Below are positions 53,327 to 63,027 of a DNA stretch of 64,000 nt, piece by piece. The notes under the pieces were generated by a model. That model had not been told where the DNA came from. It did not search any database and worked only from the letters and a program-made list of their open reading frames with translations. This DNA is from Shinisaurus crocodilurus (Eukaryota; Chordata; Lepidosauria; Squamata; Shinisauridae). Location of the stretch: NCBI GenBank assembly GCA_021292165.1, contig CM037878.1, positions 3,658,001-3,722,000 on the forward strand. Reading direction: 5' to 3'. Positions within the stretch are counted from its first letter, which is position 1. Each line of letters starts with the position of its first letter. The translations under genes were made by a program, and so were the position numbers.

Positions 53327-53440
53327 ACTTTACGCTGCTGTTTGAACTGTTTTATTGTGTTTTTATTGTTTCATGGTGATTTTTACTGTAAACCGCTTTG
53401 GATATTTTAGTGGAAATAATAATGAGGATGATAATAATAG
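53327..53440 (+). mobile_element. L2-like LINE 3' end, right part
   Basis: It continues the LINE of 52680-52923: 'tgttttattgtgtttttatt', 'gtaaaccgctttggatattt' and a short ATA/GAT tail. It ends about 70 bp upstream of the first P3H2-like exon, close to where a branch point would lie. Confidence 0.7.
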
Positions 53441-53510
53441 GATTTGCCGTGAGGGAGACACACCTTTTTCCTTTGACTTAGTAACTTTCTCTCTCTCTCT
53501 CTCCTTCCAG

Positions 53511-53657
53511 TTAAACCAGCTGGACAAGGCAGCTGATGCGGCCCACACCTTCTTTTTGGCCAACCCAGAACACATGGAAGTTCAACAGGACATTGAGAAT
53601 TACAAGACGATGGCAGGGAAGGAGGACTTAGTGGACCGCGAGGCCAGGCCACATATG
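53511..53657 (+). CDS. P3H2: Prolyl 3-hydroxylase 2 (leprecan family), internal exon, probably exon 2
   Basis: This 147-bp, 49-codon exon is in phase 0 at both ends. It is preceded by a strong polypyrimidine tract (ctctctctctctccttccag, ending 53510) and followed by ATG|gtaagg (donor at 53658). The residues run from 'LNQLDKAADAAHTFFLANPE' through 'HMEVQQDIENYKTMAG' to 'DREARPHM'. The LDKA..AAHTFFxANPEHM signature is the helical, TPR-like N-terminal half shared by CRTAP and prolyl 3-hydroxylases. P3H enzymes are ER proteins that 3-hydroxylate selected prolines in collagens; P3H2 is associated with type IV and other basement-membrane collagens. The catalytic Fe(II)/2-oxoglutarate domain is encoded downstream, outside the window. 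From memory the paralogue fit is best for P3H2; P3H1 and P3H3 are alternatives. Reading the exon number as 2 is inference from the family's order of residues. Confidence 0.82.
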
Positions 53658-53904
53658 GTAAGGTTGGCAAGGGGCAGAATTGGTCCTCTTTACCGGGTTT
53701 GAAATCGAGTCACTGTTGAAACTGAACTGAAAGTAAAATCTGGAGCAAATTTGGTGGGATCCTGCTTGGGCAAAACCTTGGAGGAATGTCAAGGGGAGGC
53801 CAAAGAGTTTAAATCGGGGGCACAGAACCTCAGTCTGGGAGCCAAATCCAGCTCTCTGGGAGACCAGGCCATGTAGCCCAGACTGAGGGGCCAAATCTCC
53901 ATCT

Positions 53905-54178
53905 CAGGCAGGTATATATGGAGTTAAGCCATGGAATTCGCGATTCATGGAGGATAAGGCTAGCCATGGCTACTAGTCATGATGGCTGTATATTACCTCC
54001 AGGATCAGAGACAGTATGCCTCTTTATACCACTCGCTGGGGAACACAACTGAGAGGACGCTATTGCACTCATGCCCCTACTTGTGGGCTTCCCACTGGGT
54101 CATCTGGTTGTCCACTGCATGAGCAGAATGCTGGACTAGAGAGGCCTTTGGCCTGATCCAGTACAGCTCTTCTTGAGC
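53905..54178 (+). mobile_element. CR1 LINE 3' UTR fragment (intronic)
   Basis: 'gattcatggaggataaggct', 'ggatcagagacagtatgcct', 'gctggactagagaggccttt' and 'ctgatccagtacagctcttc' are CR1 3' phrases. Diverged. Confidence 0.8.
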
Positions 54179-54310
54179 AGAGATCACCTTCCACAGCCAC
54201 GGACCGAGCATCCTGCATGCGACGCAGGCGCCCTGTTGCGGGGCCGTGGGCCCTTGCTGACTCCGGGCTGCCAGACCTGCAAGCTTGCAGTCGAGGGCTT
54301 CCCATGTTGC

Positions 54311-54609
54311 AAAGATCTCTTCTCGGTCATCCCAGTTTGCAGGACACGGAATAATGGGCTCAAGTTACAGGAACCTAGATTCCACCTAAACATCAGGAAA
54401 AATTTCCTGACTGTCAGAGCAATAAGACAATGGAATCAACTACCTAGGGAGGTCGTGGGCTCTCCCACTCTGGAGGCATTTAAGGTGCAGCTGGACAGAC
54501 ATCTGTCAGAGATGCTTTGACCTGGATTCCTGCATTGAGCAGGGGGTTGGACTCGATGGCCTTGTAGGCCCCTTCCAACTCTATTTTTCTATGATTCTAT
54601 GATTCTATG
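54311..54609 (+). mobile_element. CR1 LINE 3' end (plus-strand copy 2, intronic)
   Basis: It encodes only the last ~70 codons ('[20 protein letters not shown]', '[20 protein letters not shown]') plus the 3' UTR and three octamers. It is very similar to the same part of the copies at 48900, 56798 and 58090. It ends about 60 bp before the next exon. Confidence 0.92.
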
Positions 54610-54670
54610 ACTCTCTGGTGATCTCTGGCATTGTCCTCCACTTGATTCCTCCCCGTTTTTGACTTTACAG

Positions 54671-54860
54671 GAGGACTATCTTTCAGGCATTAAGCACTAT
54701 GACAGAGAAGAGTACCACCTGGTCACCGATTTCCTGGAGCGGGCGCTGAACAAGTACAGTGTTGCAGACCTGGAGTGCCGAGTCTTGTGTGAGGGACCAC
54801 AGAGGTTTGAAGAATACGAGTATCTAGACTATCAAGCCACCCTCTATGAAGCAATTGCAG
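54671..54860 (+). CDS. P3H2: Prolyl 3-hydroxylase 2 (leprecan family), internal exon, probably exon 3
   Basis: This 190-bp exon follows 'gactttacag' and ends GCA-G|gtaagc (donor at 54861). It enters in phase 0 and leaves in phase 1. The 63 complete codons run 'EDYLSGIKHYDREEYHLVTD', 'FLERALNKYSVADLECRVLC', 'EGPQRFEEYEYLDYQATLYE', 'AIA'. The CRVLC segment is one of the C-X3-C motifs typical of leprecans. The CEGPQRFEEYEY stretch is what points to P3H2 rather than P3H1 or P3H3. The trailing G would start the Asp of the expected next residues, consistent with the family. No stop or frameshift is present, so the gene looks intact. Loss of this exon would shift the frame (190 is not a multiple of three). 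Confidence 0.84.
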
Positions 54861-55219
54861 GTAAGCTCCCTGGGGAAAGAAGCGCGTGGCTCCTCAGCTC
54901 TGCCCTGCTGGCCTAGATTGAGGCCCAGCCAGGAGTCATTGGGTTACCCCTGTTGGAGCTGTTGGTGCTGGGAGATTTATAATCCACTCTGTGTGCTAAC
55001 AGATGCCTGGAATTCCACACACAGACCTTAACAGATCTCACCCCCCTGTGCAGCGTGCAGTGTCAGATCCAGCTTTGCCAGCCCAGCCTGCCTTTGTAAT
55101 GACACTTGCTTCCAGCTTCCCCGTTGCAAATTAATCCATGGAGTCAGGAAACACTCTGGAACACCACAGGTTCTAATACTACCTGTTTATTGACTTATCA
55201 AGTAAACTTCTACAGAGTA
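54861..55219 (+). other. Start of the next intron; nothing else recognised
   Basis: It opens 'gtaagctccctgg'. Around 55145-55219 'ctacctgtttattgacttat' could be part of an LTR read on the minus strand that continues at 55485-55635, but I could not find matching ends. Confidence 0.5.
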
Positions 55220-55482
55220 CAGTAATACCTTGGATTGAGAGCATAATTCGTTCCGGAAACGTGCTTGTAATCCAAAACACTCCTATATCAAAGCGAGTCT
55301 CTGGTGGGCGTGAGCGGGGCTGATTTCGGCCCGCTACGTCCGCTCGAGGAGAGCGGTTACATCCCTACGACTACTTGTCTTGCAAGACCTTGCTCGTTTA
55401 TCAAGTCAAAATTTTTAAAAATGTTTTGCTTGCCTTGCAAAACGCTCTCAGACCAAGTTACTTGCAATCCAAGGTATGACTG
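55220..55482 (-). mobile_element. Tc1/mariner-type non-autonomous element, copy 2, inverted
   Basis: It is the reverse-complement relative of 51815-52073: right end 'cttgcaatccaaggtatgac' then 'tg', left end 'cagtaataccttggattgag', TA on both sides (55218-55219 and 55483-55484). Moderately diverged from copy 1. Confidence 0.88.
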
Positions 55483-55633
55483 TATACATTTCCTAGTTTA
55501 CAGTCCATGTGCAGAGTATAAATGCATAGCAAGCATGAAGTCCAGTGGAGTAAGTTGAGCTTCGCTCCACCTCAGCAAAGGCGTTACATTGTTGCAGGAA
55601 CAAAGGAAAAAAACAAGATGGAGAAGAAATCAT

Positions 55634-55796
55634 ATAGAATCATAGAATCATAGAAAAGTAGAGTTGGAAGGGGCCTACAAGGCCATCGAGTCCAACCCCC
55701 TGCTCAATGCAGGAATCTAGGTCAAAGCATCTCTGACAGATGTCTGTCCAGCTGCACCTTGAATGCCTCCAGAGTGGGAGAGCCCACGAATCCTTC
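55634..55796 (-). mobile_element. CR1 LINE 3' end, very short
   Basis: Minus-strand octamer tail and 3' UTR ('tagaatcatagaatcataga' … 'gcaggaatctaggtcaaagc') plus about 20 codons, stopping at 'gagtgggagagcccacg'. Similar in sequence to the plus-strand copies but in opposite orientation. Confidence 0.88.
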
Positions 55797-56797
55797 CCCT
55801 TACAATGGCTTCTGACTGAACAAGTTAGCATGTCATCAGAACATACAAACCATGTGACTAGCTCACAGTTCCTTTCCCACGGTTCTGACTCTCGTGCCTC
55901 TGAGAATAGATCCTGTGGCCTAGACATAATAAACCTGTTTACAGAGCCACACTGTACCTTCCATGTGTAAACAGTTGTGCTGCAGCTGGTAGAGTGATAC
56001 ATATCACAACAACCCCGATACACCTCACCGACGAGGAGGCCTGGCCGTGAGGAAATGTCCGGTGGCAGTTTTCGGGTATCCCTCACACAAGACTTGGCAT
56101 TGCCCACTTTATGGGCAGGCAACCCGAGGAACTTCCTGGGACGCCAGGCTGCGGGGGGTACCGGGCTCAGGGTGATCCTGTCACAGGCCGTCGACTCAAC
56201 AGCCCGTGCAGCAGCTGAAACAAAGAGTACAGACGGCGCACGTGACATCAATGCGTGCAGATTTACAGATCCTGGTGTGCAAATGTTTCCTCATTTCTAT
56301 AAGCCGTGGGCAAATCAAAGTGTTCATCTGAGCCTCAGAGTGGGCTGCAGGCGCAACGAAAGCGAGGTGCTCAGAAGCTGAACAAAGGACGCGACTCCTC
56401 GTCTTGAGGCTCCACTTGCTCCCCAGGACGGGGCACGTGGATGGCCCCCGTGGTTGGCGGGCAGTATGAAGCCTTTGGATTGGCCAGGCCAGATAGAAAT
56501 CCTGGGAGTGCGACCTCCTGCCGGCTCGAGAATTGTCTCCCTTTTGCTCTCTAGGCTCCTGGCTTCATCTCAAAGTCCCCAAACCCAGCAGCTGACTGGA
56601 GAAGACACACGCGTCAGGCCTGTGTCCGGGGACAGTCACTCGCTGCTGAGGCCTAACGCCGTCTCGCTTTCCTGTCGTGTCTTTGGATCGTTTATGCTCT
56701 GGGTCGGAGTGCATTCTCCCCCCACCTCCCACCCCAGTGCCAACCCAGAGGCCTCCTGCTGCCTGCCGATTGTGAGGGCTGAGGTTGCTGAGGAAGA
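55797..56797. other. Unassigned intron sequence
   Basis: Part of 55797-56030 ('gacataataaacctgtttac') may be LTR-like. The rest has no recognised repeat or exon. Open frames at 55640-56251 and 56454-56855 partly consist of flanking CR1 and are not genes. Confidence 0.45.
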
Positions 56798-57509
56798 ATG
56801 GGGGACACTTGGCTCAACAATACTACAAGTGAGAAGGATCTTGGAATTGTGGTAGATCACAAACTGAATATGAGCCAGCAATGCGACGTGGCTGCAAAGA
56901 AGGCAAATGCAATTTTGGGCTGTATTAATAGAAGTATAGCTTCCAAATCGCGGGAAGTGATAATTCCCCTTTACTCGGCACTGGTCAGGCCTCATCTTGA
57001 GTACTGCGTCCAGTTCTGGGCACCTCACTTTAAGAAGGACATAGACAAACTGGAGAGGGTTCAGAGGAGGGCAACAAGGATGATAAAGGGACTGGAAACA
57101 AGGCCCTATGAGGAGAGACTGAAAGAACTGGGCATGTTTAGCCTTCAGAAGAGGAGACTGAGGGGAGATATGATCGCACTCTTCCAGTATTTGAAGGGAT
57201 GTCACACAGAGGAGGGCAAAGATCTCTTCTCGATCATCCCAGTTTGCAGGACACGGAATAATGGGCTCAAGTTACAGGAACCTAGATTCCACCTAAACAT
57301 CAGGAAAAATTTCCTGACTGTCAGAGCAATAAGACAATGGAATCAACTACCTAGGGAGGTGGTGGGCTCTCCCAGTCTGGAGGCATTCAAGGTGCAGCTG
57401 GACAGACATCTGTCAGAGATGCTTTGACCTGGATTCCTGCATTGAGCAGGGGGTTGGACTCGATGGCCTTGTAGGCCCCTTCCAACTCTACTTTTCTATG
57501 ATTCTATGA
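56798..57509 (+). mobile_element. CR1 LINE, ORF2 C-terminus and 3' UTR (plus-strand copy 3)
   Basis: Open for about 209 codons from '[20 protein letters not shown]' to '[10 protein letters not shown]', then the 3' UTR and octamers. By eye it is nearly identical to 48900-49598 and 58090-58740. Confidence 0.93.
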
Positions 57510-58089
57510 AGACCCCCCCCCTTTTTTCAGCCTGTTCCTGAAAGCACCACGTCTGCCCCAGTGAGCCCCCGGCGTTTCAGGCTAGCAGCGGCTCCCGGCT
57601 GCTTGCCAAGCGGGAGAATGAGAAACCGGCTGCAAGAAAGGAGCACTCCGATTTTGTCCTTCCCCGTTTCCAACTTGGCCTCCGCCCAGCCGGGTTAAAG
57701 ATGGAGAACATCATAAATGGCTTGAGTGGCCATCGGGGGAAATGCTGGCGATGAAGCAGAGCCCGTTTGGCTGGAGGAGGCTTACTTAGCTGGAGCGGGC
57801 TGCGGACGGAGTTTATTTCTGCTGCCGTGCTGCTACTATGGGAAATAAATATTGCCGTTCAGAGAAGCAAAAAACCACAGGGGAGCAAAAATCCAGGTTC
57901 CCATGAGTCACCAGCACCTCAAAGGCTACGCCTGGCGACTGGCCCCTGAGTTGCTGAGGAGGACAGAGGCACACTCCCTGTGAGGCGAGGCCTCCGGCGC
58001 CAAGCTGACACAGGTTGGGCTTGGGCAGGGGCCCCAGCGCCACCGTCTCCCCCTTTTCCTCTCTTAGTCTGAATATGACTGAATATGAG
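57510..58089. other. Unassigned intron sequence between two CR1 copies
   Basis: No gene or repeat recognised. Confidence 0.5.
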
Positions 58090-58740
58090 CTGAATATGAG
58101 CCAGCAATGCGATGTGGCTGCAAAGAAGGCAAATGCAATTTTGGGCTGTATTAATAGAAGTATAGCTTCCAAATCGCGGGAAGTGATAATTCCCCTTTAC
58201 TCGGCACTGGTCAGGCCTCATTTTGAGTACTGCGTCCAGTTCTGGGCACCTCACTTTAAGAAGGACGTAGACAAACTGGAGAGGGTTCAGAGGAGGGCAA
58301 CAAGGATGATAAAGGGACTGGAAACAAGGCCCTATGAGGAGAGACTGAAAGAACTGGGCATGTTTAGCCTTCAGAAGAGGAGACTGAGGGGAGATATGAT
58401 CGCACTCTTCCAGTATTTGAAGGGATGTCACACAGAGGAGGGCAAAGATCTCTTCTCGTTCATCCCAGTTTGCAGGACACGGAATAATGGGCTCAAGTTA
58501 CAGGAACCTAGATTCCACCTAAACATCAGGAAAAATTTCCTGACTGTCAGAGCAATAAGACAATGGAATCAACTACCTAGGGAGGTGGTGGGCTCTCCCA
58601 CTCTGGAGGCATTCAAGGTGCAGCTGGACAGACATCTGTCAGAGATGCTTTGACCTAGATTCCTGCATTGAGCAGGGGGTTGGACTCGATGGCCTTGTAG
58701 GCCCCTTCCAACTCTACTTTTCTATGATTCTATGATTCTA
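58090..58740 (+). mobile_element. CR1 LINE, ORF2 C-terminus and 3' UTR (plus-strand copy 4)
   Basis: It starts at '[20 protein letters not shown]' and runs open to '[10 protein letters not shown]', with a 3' UTR and octamer tail. A few substitutions (FEYC, KDVDK, FSFIPV) separate it from copy 3, which lies about 0.6 kb upstream in direct orientation. Confidence 0.93.
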
Positions 58741-58985
58741 GTCCAACCGGGTCCCTTCAGCAGCAGCTGCCGGGGAGAGCCCAGGGGCTGGATGGAGACT
58801 TTTCTCGGGCACTCAGGCACCGAGGGCTCAGGAGTGGCTCTTCCATGGGTGGGGTTGGGACGCCTGGTGGGTTCTGCCTGGCAGCGCTTACCACCCCGTC
58901 TTCTGGTAGAGAGGCGGCCGTCCCACTACCTTGTTGCCACTTAGGCACCAGTTAAACGCCTATTTACTTGTGCAGCCTTTGGGGG
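58741..58985. other. Unassigned sequence, perhaps LINE body
   Basis: Near 58920-58980 'ccttgttgccacttaggcac' and 'cgcctatttacttgtgcagc' may be the coding end of the LINE whose tail follows. Confidence 0.4.
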
Positions 58986-59180
58986 CACACACAAGGGCGC
59001 TCTTTGTTTCTTGATTGATCGATCGTGTTGGTGGGTTTACTGTATTTTATTCTGTATTGGTGACTTTAGAGACACGATTTTAATGTTGTTTATATGTGGT
59101 GTACTGTGTTATCTAATTGATAGCATAGCCACCCTGGGCTTCTTGTGAGGAAGGGTGGGGTATAAATGAAACCCATGCAT
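58986..59180 (+). mobile_element. L2-type LINE 3' end
   Basis: 'gtattttattctgtattggt', 'catagccaccctgggcttct' and 'gaggaagggtggggtataaa' form a typical LINE tail. Confidence 0.7.
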
Positions 59181-59880
59181 CAATAACCCAACAGGCTCTT
59201 ATCTGGCCTTTGGCAGGCTTTAGGATTCCACCCTAACTTCATGTAACTGGTTTTCTCTCATTCTTCCCTTGTTCCCCTCACTTCCCTCACCCCTGCCTTC
59301 TCTGTTTTGCTAGCGTGGCATACCTTTCCCTCCACCTGCTGGCGTGACCTCATCCCTTGGGATTGGATTTGTGCTGTGCACATTCCTTTTCCATTCGTAC
59401 AGTTCCCTCGTGCTCTCCCCACCTTGTCTACCTGGCCAGCGTGCATGTGAGCAAGTGATCAAGTGCTGCCAAAAAAAGAAAAAGGAAAAAAAAGAGGTGA
59501 CCCTGATGTGCTCATAAGCACGACTGCATTCGGATCCTTTTTGTGTGGTGTCTTGCCAGCGTGCAGGAGGGAACTGTGTTCCTTAGTAAAACACTGCAGA
59601 TTTAATATAGAGATGTGCGACACTGGAAAACTCGTTCCATTTGAGCTTGATGGACTTTCGACACATTTCTGACCCAACAGCCAAAAGCAGGCTGAGTGGA
59701 CAGGGGGGACGGCTTCTGTGAAATGGCTCAAAATATTTGCGCAAATTTGGAGCTGAGAACTGTGGATCTCTAGCGCAATTTGCATAAATTGCATACATTT
59801 GCACACATTGGGGAGATGCGTTAGATTATGGAGTCCTTGTTGCTGTTTTTGTTGTAGCATTTAACGTGAGAAGTATGGGC
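59181..59880. repeat. Unassigned sequence and a 'gcgcaaattt' repeat
   Basis: From about 59610 the sequence carries 'gatgtgcgacactgg', 'atttgcgcaaatttggagct' and 'gcgcaatttgcataaattgc'. Similar motifs recur at 61365-61420 and 62400-62445, so a repeat of this type hosts the LTR that follows. No gene. Confidence 0.45.
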
Positions 59881-59885
59881 GCATC

Positions 59886-61295
59886 TGTCGAGGCCCCAGT
59901 CCTGCAGTCACGCATTCTGGCACTCTGACACCAGAGACTCCAAATCAGTGAGATCCTTTTATTACGGCAAGTCCCACGGCATAAGCTTAGCGGTTACCGT
60001 CTTCAGGAATCATACAGCTGATGGCATTTTGCTACAGGCTCTTGAAATGGTTCCACATCAAGGTGAGGGACTGGAATGTCTCTTAGGGACCAAATTCCCC
60101 GACATTCCAAACCAAGGAAGGGACTGGAGCCAATTCCTGCTGCTGCTCAGACAAGGGAAGGGTTGGAGCCAATTCCAGATGCTCCTGCGACACGCAAAGG
60201 GACCCTAGAAACAGGCCTGACTTACCCACACACCCCCATAGAGAGCTGAACCAACCTTGCCACTGAGTTGGAACCCCCGGGGTGCCGTACGCCTTGGCCT
60301 TAGGATCTGAGCAGCTCTTAGCTGCTCCTCCAACCAGGGAAGGATTGGAGCCCTGTTGCTCCTGCGACAAGGGAAGGGAGTCTAGAAGAGGACCTGAACC
60401 AGCATGCACCCCTGCACAGAGGTCAAGACCAACCCTGTCACTTGGGTTGGCCCCTCTGGGTACAGTGCGTCCAGGCCTCTCGACAATCAGGGTACAGAAC
60501 AAGATCAGACTTGAGTCCAAAGTACTTCCCCACATGCAGAGGTTCCAACGTCCAAATCTCCCAGCCTTGGAATCTCTATGCCACATGGATCGAGGGCTAG
60601 GAAAGTGCAGAAGTCTGGAAATAGGCCCAAGCCAGCCAGGCTCTGGGCTCCTCGACGAAGACACATCCATAGCCGCAAGAATGCACAGTCTATGAAAAGA
60701 ATGACAGTCCTTTTCATGGCAGGTTCTTGACAGTAAAAGTCCAAAGAGAAGAAAGTCCAAATTAGGTAGAGTCCGTGTGCAGAGTGCTCCCAATAGCTCA
60801 GTCGGTGATAGATCCAGACAGAGAGATGCAGACGGGGAAGACACAAGAGAGATGTTCCTAGCAGAGGCTCTGGAGGCTGAGCACCGGCTTAAAAGCAAAG
60901 GTGTGGCCATCTTTACCCTCCTTCCAAACCACTGATCGACAAGGGAACTAGCCCATCCACGAGGCCCCTCTCGCACCCGGGTGTCTCCCTTCTACCCTCC
61001 AGGGGTGAGGCTTCAACCGGAGTGACACCTCTGCAGACCACCCCTCCCCTCTCCTGAAGTTCCCAGAGGAGGCTTCCATTCCAGCTCCTATCTCTGCAAC
61101 GTCGAAGTTGCAGCTGGATGGGGAGACAAGTTGACTCCCGCCCGCTTTCTCCTGGGAACTCTTGACAGTGATGAGCTCACACGGGTCTTGACATTCCACA
61201 GGCTGACTTGGCCCCAGACCCTTCCAAACCACTGCTGACCAGTTTCTGGCTGTGAACTAGAAGGCCCGCTGTATGACTGACACTGGACCACAACA
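59886..61295 (-). mobile_element. Probable solo LTR, 1,410 bp
   Basis: TGTCGAGG at the left and ACCACAACA at the right give TG...CA ends. 'gcatc' lies on both sides (59881-59885 and 61296-61300). 'gagatccttttattacggca' about 65 bp in reads as a polyadenylation region on the minus strand. The interior has diverged internal repeats (about 60110-60290 against 60330-60475). A 297-codon minus-strand frame (60083-60976) has no recognisable domain and is not called as a gene. The length is at the long end for an LTR, so the ends need checking. Confidence 0.6.
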
Positions 61296-61300
61296 GCATC

Positions 61301-62519
61301 CTCCTCTCTCTGCACATGCACACGCTCCACCTTGGCCACCTTGAATTTTCTGACAGTTAATTTCAGATTTGTGCACAAATTTGCGTAGCAGAGGCCCGAA
61401 TGTTGCGCAAATTTCCCTGGCTTAAAATAAATAAATAGGCAAATCACAGCCCGTTTTAAAAACGGAAGTCTGGTTCGACTCGTGTCAGATCAAGTTGGCG
61501 CCAGCGCAGGGTGGATGGAACAGAATCTGTGGAGCTGAGTCGGGTAAATCTGTCAGTTTTTCACCTCCCCCTATCGGATTCCTCACACTTCCCTACTGCA
61601 GAAAAGCAAACTTGATTTGGCTGTTTGTTCAGCTGCAGCAAGGTTCTGTTGTGAGGTGTTCCATCAGTATAGAAAGGGAAAGTCTGCAAAAGATCTGAAA
61701 AAAACTGAAAGTTGGGCTTGCAAACTATGCACATAGCAGTCCAGAATTTATTTTAGAATTGTTCCTAGGTAAACTGGAATTAAGGAATAGTCTGGAACAG
61801 AATGGAAGGAACCCTCTTTCCCCTAATTATCATTAATGCAGGGCCCACAGCTACAATTTCAGTTAACAGTTCAGCAGAATTCAGCTTAAACCTGTCTGCC
61901 TGGTGCAGTGTTTTGGGGACCATATGGAAAAGTAGACTTCGCATCCATGGCCAGCTCTCCAACTCCAACTTGAGAAAAAAAGGAGAACTGGACTGAGCGT
62001 CCGCTTGATGCGATACACGTTTCAACACTTTTTGCAGCCCGGGGATGCCCTGTGATTACCCAGCACAGGTTTTAACTTCTATTTCAAGCCCAATTTTGTT
62101 CCCTGAACATTTAAACATCTACAGAGAGGGGGCAAGTGAGATCAAGTGTAAGTCTATTGACTGGGAAGGCTGCTGCTGAGATGGAAGTGCTGACCTTGGC
62201 TCAAGGACCTGGTAGCTGACATGGTCTGTCTGTGAGCCTTCCATTTTCCATCCACTGAAAATGCTCTTTTAACCTGGGTGTTTGCCATTCAATTCAATCA
62301 ACGAGAGAAGCAAATAGCAGTGCCGTTGCCGTTCTGTCCTCATTCCGAACAGGCTGGTAGTTTCTCTTGAAGTCGCGACGGCAGCGAACGATCGAGAACT
62401 TTTCGCATTTTGCGCAAATTTGCTTAGCGTTTAAAAAAAAGATGTGCAAGCTGCGGCCCGCCTCAGAGACGGAAGTCTGCAGAGAACCACCGACTCAGCT
62501 CGCTTCCGATCACCGGGTC
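61301..62519. other. Repeat flank and unassigned sequence
   Basis: 61365-61480 and 62385-62519 belong to the 'gcgcaaatttg…acggaagtctg' repeat type. Between them nothing is recognised. Confidence 0.45.
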
Positions 62520-62524
62520 AGAAG

Positions 62525-63022
62525 TGTGAGAGCTGGACTGACCCCGGGTTCAAAAGCTTCCCTAGCCAATGACCCTCAGTCCCAGTCACGCAGGCGGAAG
62601 GAGGAGATAACAGCAGTTAATAAAGATTAAAGAGTTTATTTGTAAGACCCAATTACATGGGATTAAGGCAAACAATGCATCGCTTACTCACTACATCATT
62701 GCAGATACAAATCCAATACCCCAGTGGTAAGGCTAGATGAAGTGAAGTCCAGAACAAGTCGAGACGAGTGAGAGAGGAGAAGAAGTGGAGCTATCAACAA
62801 GTGTGTTAGCTTTATACCATAGACCCTGCACCTATAAATAGGATATTACTCACCCCAGTTGTATAACCTATTCATCAACATGTTGATTCCAAACCTGTCC
62901 AAGGTTGCTGAGTCATATCATCTTGAGACTATGTCTCGTGACCAAAGACCTTGTGTACTTGAACTCAAGAGACACCCACCAGGTCAGGTGATAATCTCGT
63001 TCTGCCTATGCAAAACCCAACA
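62525..63022 (-). mobile_element. Solo LTR (498 bp), perfect 5-bp duplication
   Basis: It begins TGTGAGAG and ends CCCAACA, with 'agaag' on both sides (62520-62524 and 63023-63027). 'gttaataaagattaaagagt' and 'ttatttgtaagaccc' about 90 bp in suggest the R region on the minus strand. The host repeat ('acggaagtctg' on the left, 'aggaagtctgttgagctc' on the right) continues on both sides. No internal genes. Confidence 0.75.
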
Positions 63023-63027
63023 AGAAG

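Larger units (their letters stand above)
53658..54670 (+). other. Intron between the two P3H2-like exons (1,013 bp)
   Basis: It opens with gtaagg and closes with 'tttttgactttacag'. It carries an old CR1 fragment (53905-54178) and a younger octamer-tailed CR1 (54311-54609), both on the sense strand. About 250 bp after the donor are repeat-free to the eye. Confidence 0.8.

Noticed and set aside
53511..54860. CRTAP, P3H1 or P3H3 instead of P3H2
   Set aside because: The CEGPQRFEEYEY and DREARPHM segments fit P3H2 best from memory, and CRTAP differs strongly. P3H1 and P3H3 are not formally excluded without alignment.
55145..56030. Another solo LTR around 55145-56030
   Set aside because: AT-rich LTR-like text on both sides of two insertions, but no TG...CA ends with matching duplications could be found.
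60083..60976. 297-codon minus-strand open frame
   Set aside because: No domain or repeat-protein signal, it lies wholly inside a candidate LTR, and a plus-strand frame overlaps it. Treated as chance, though noted in a finding.
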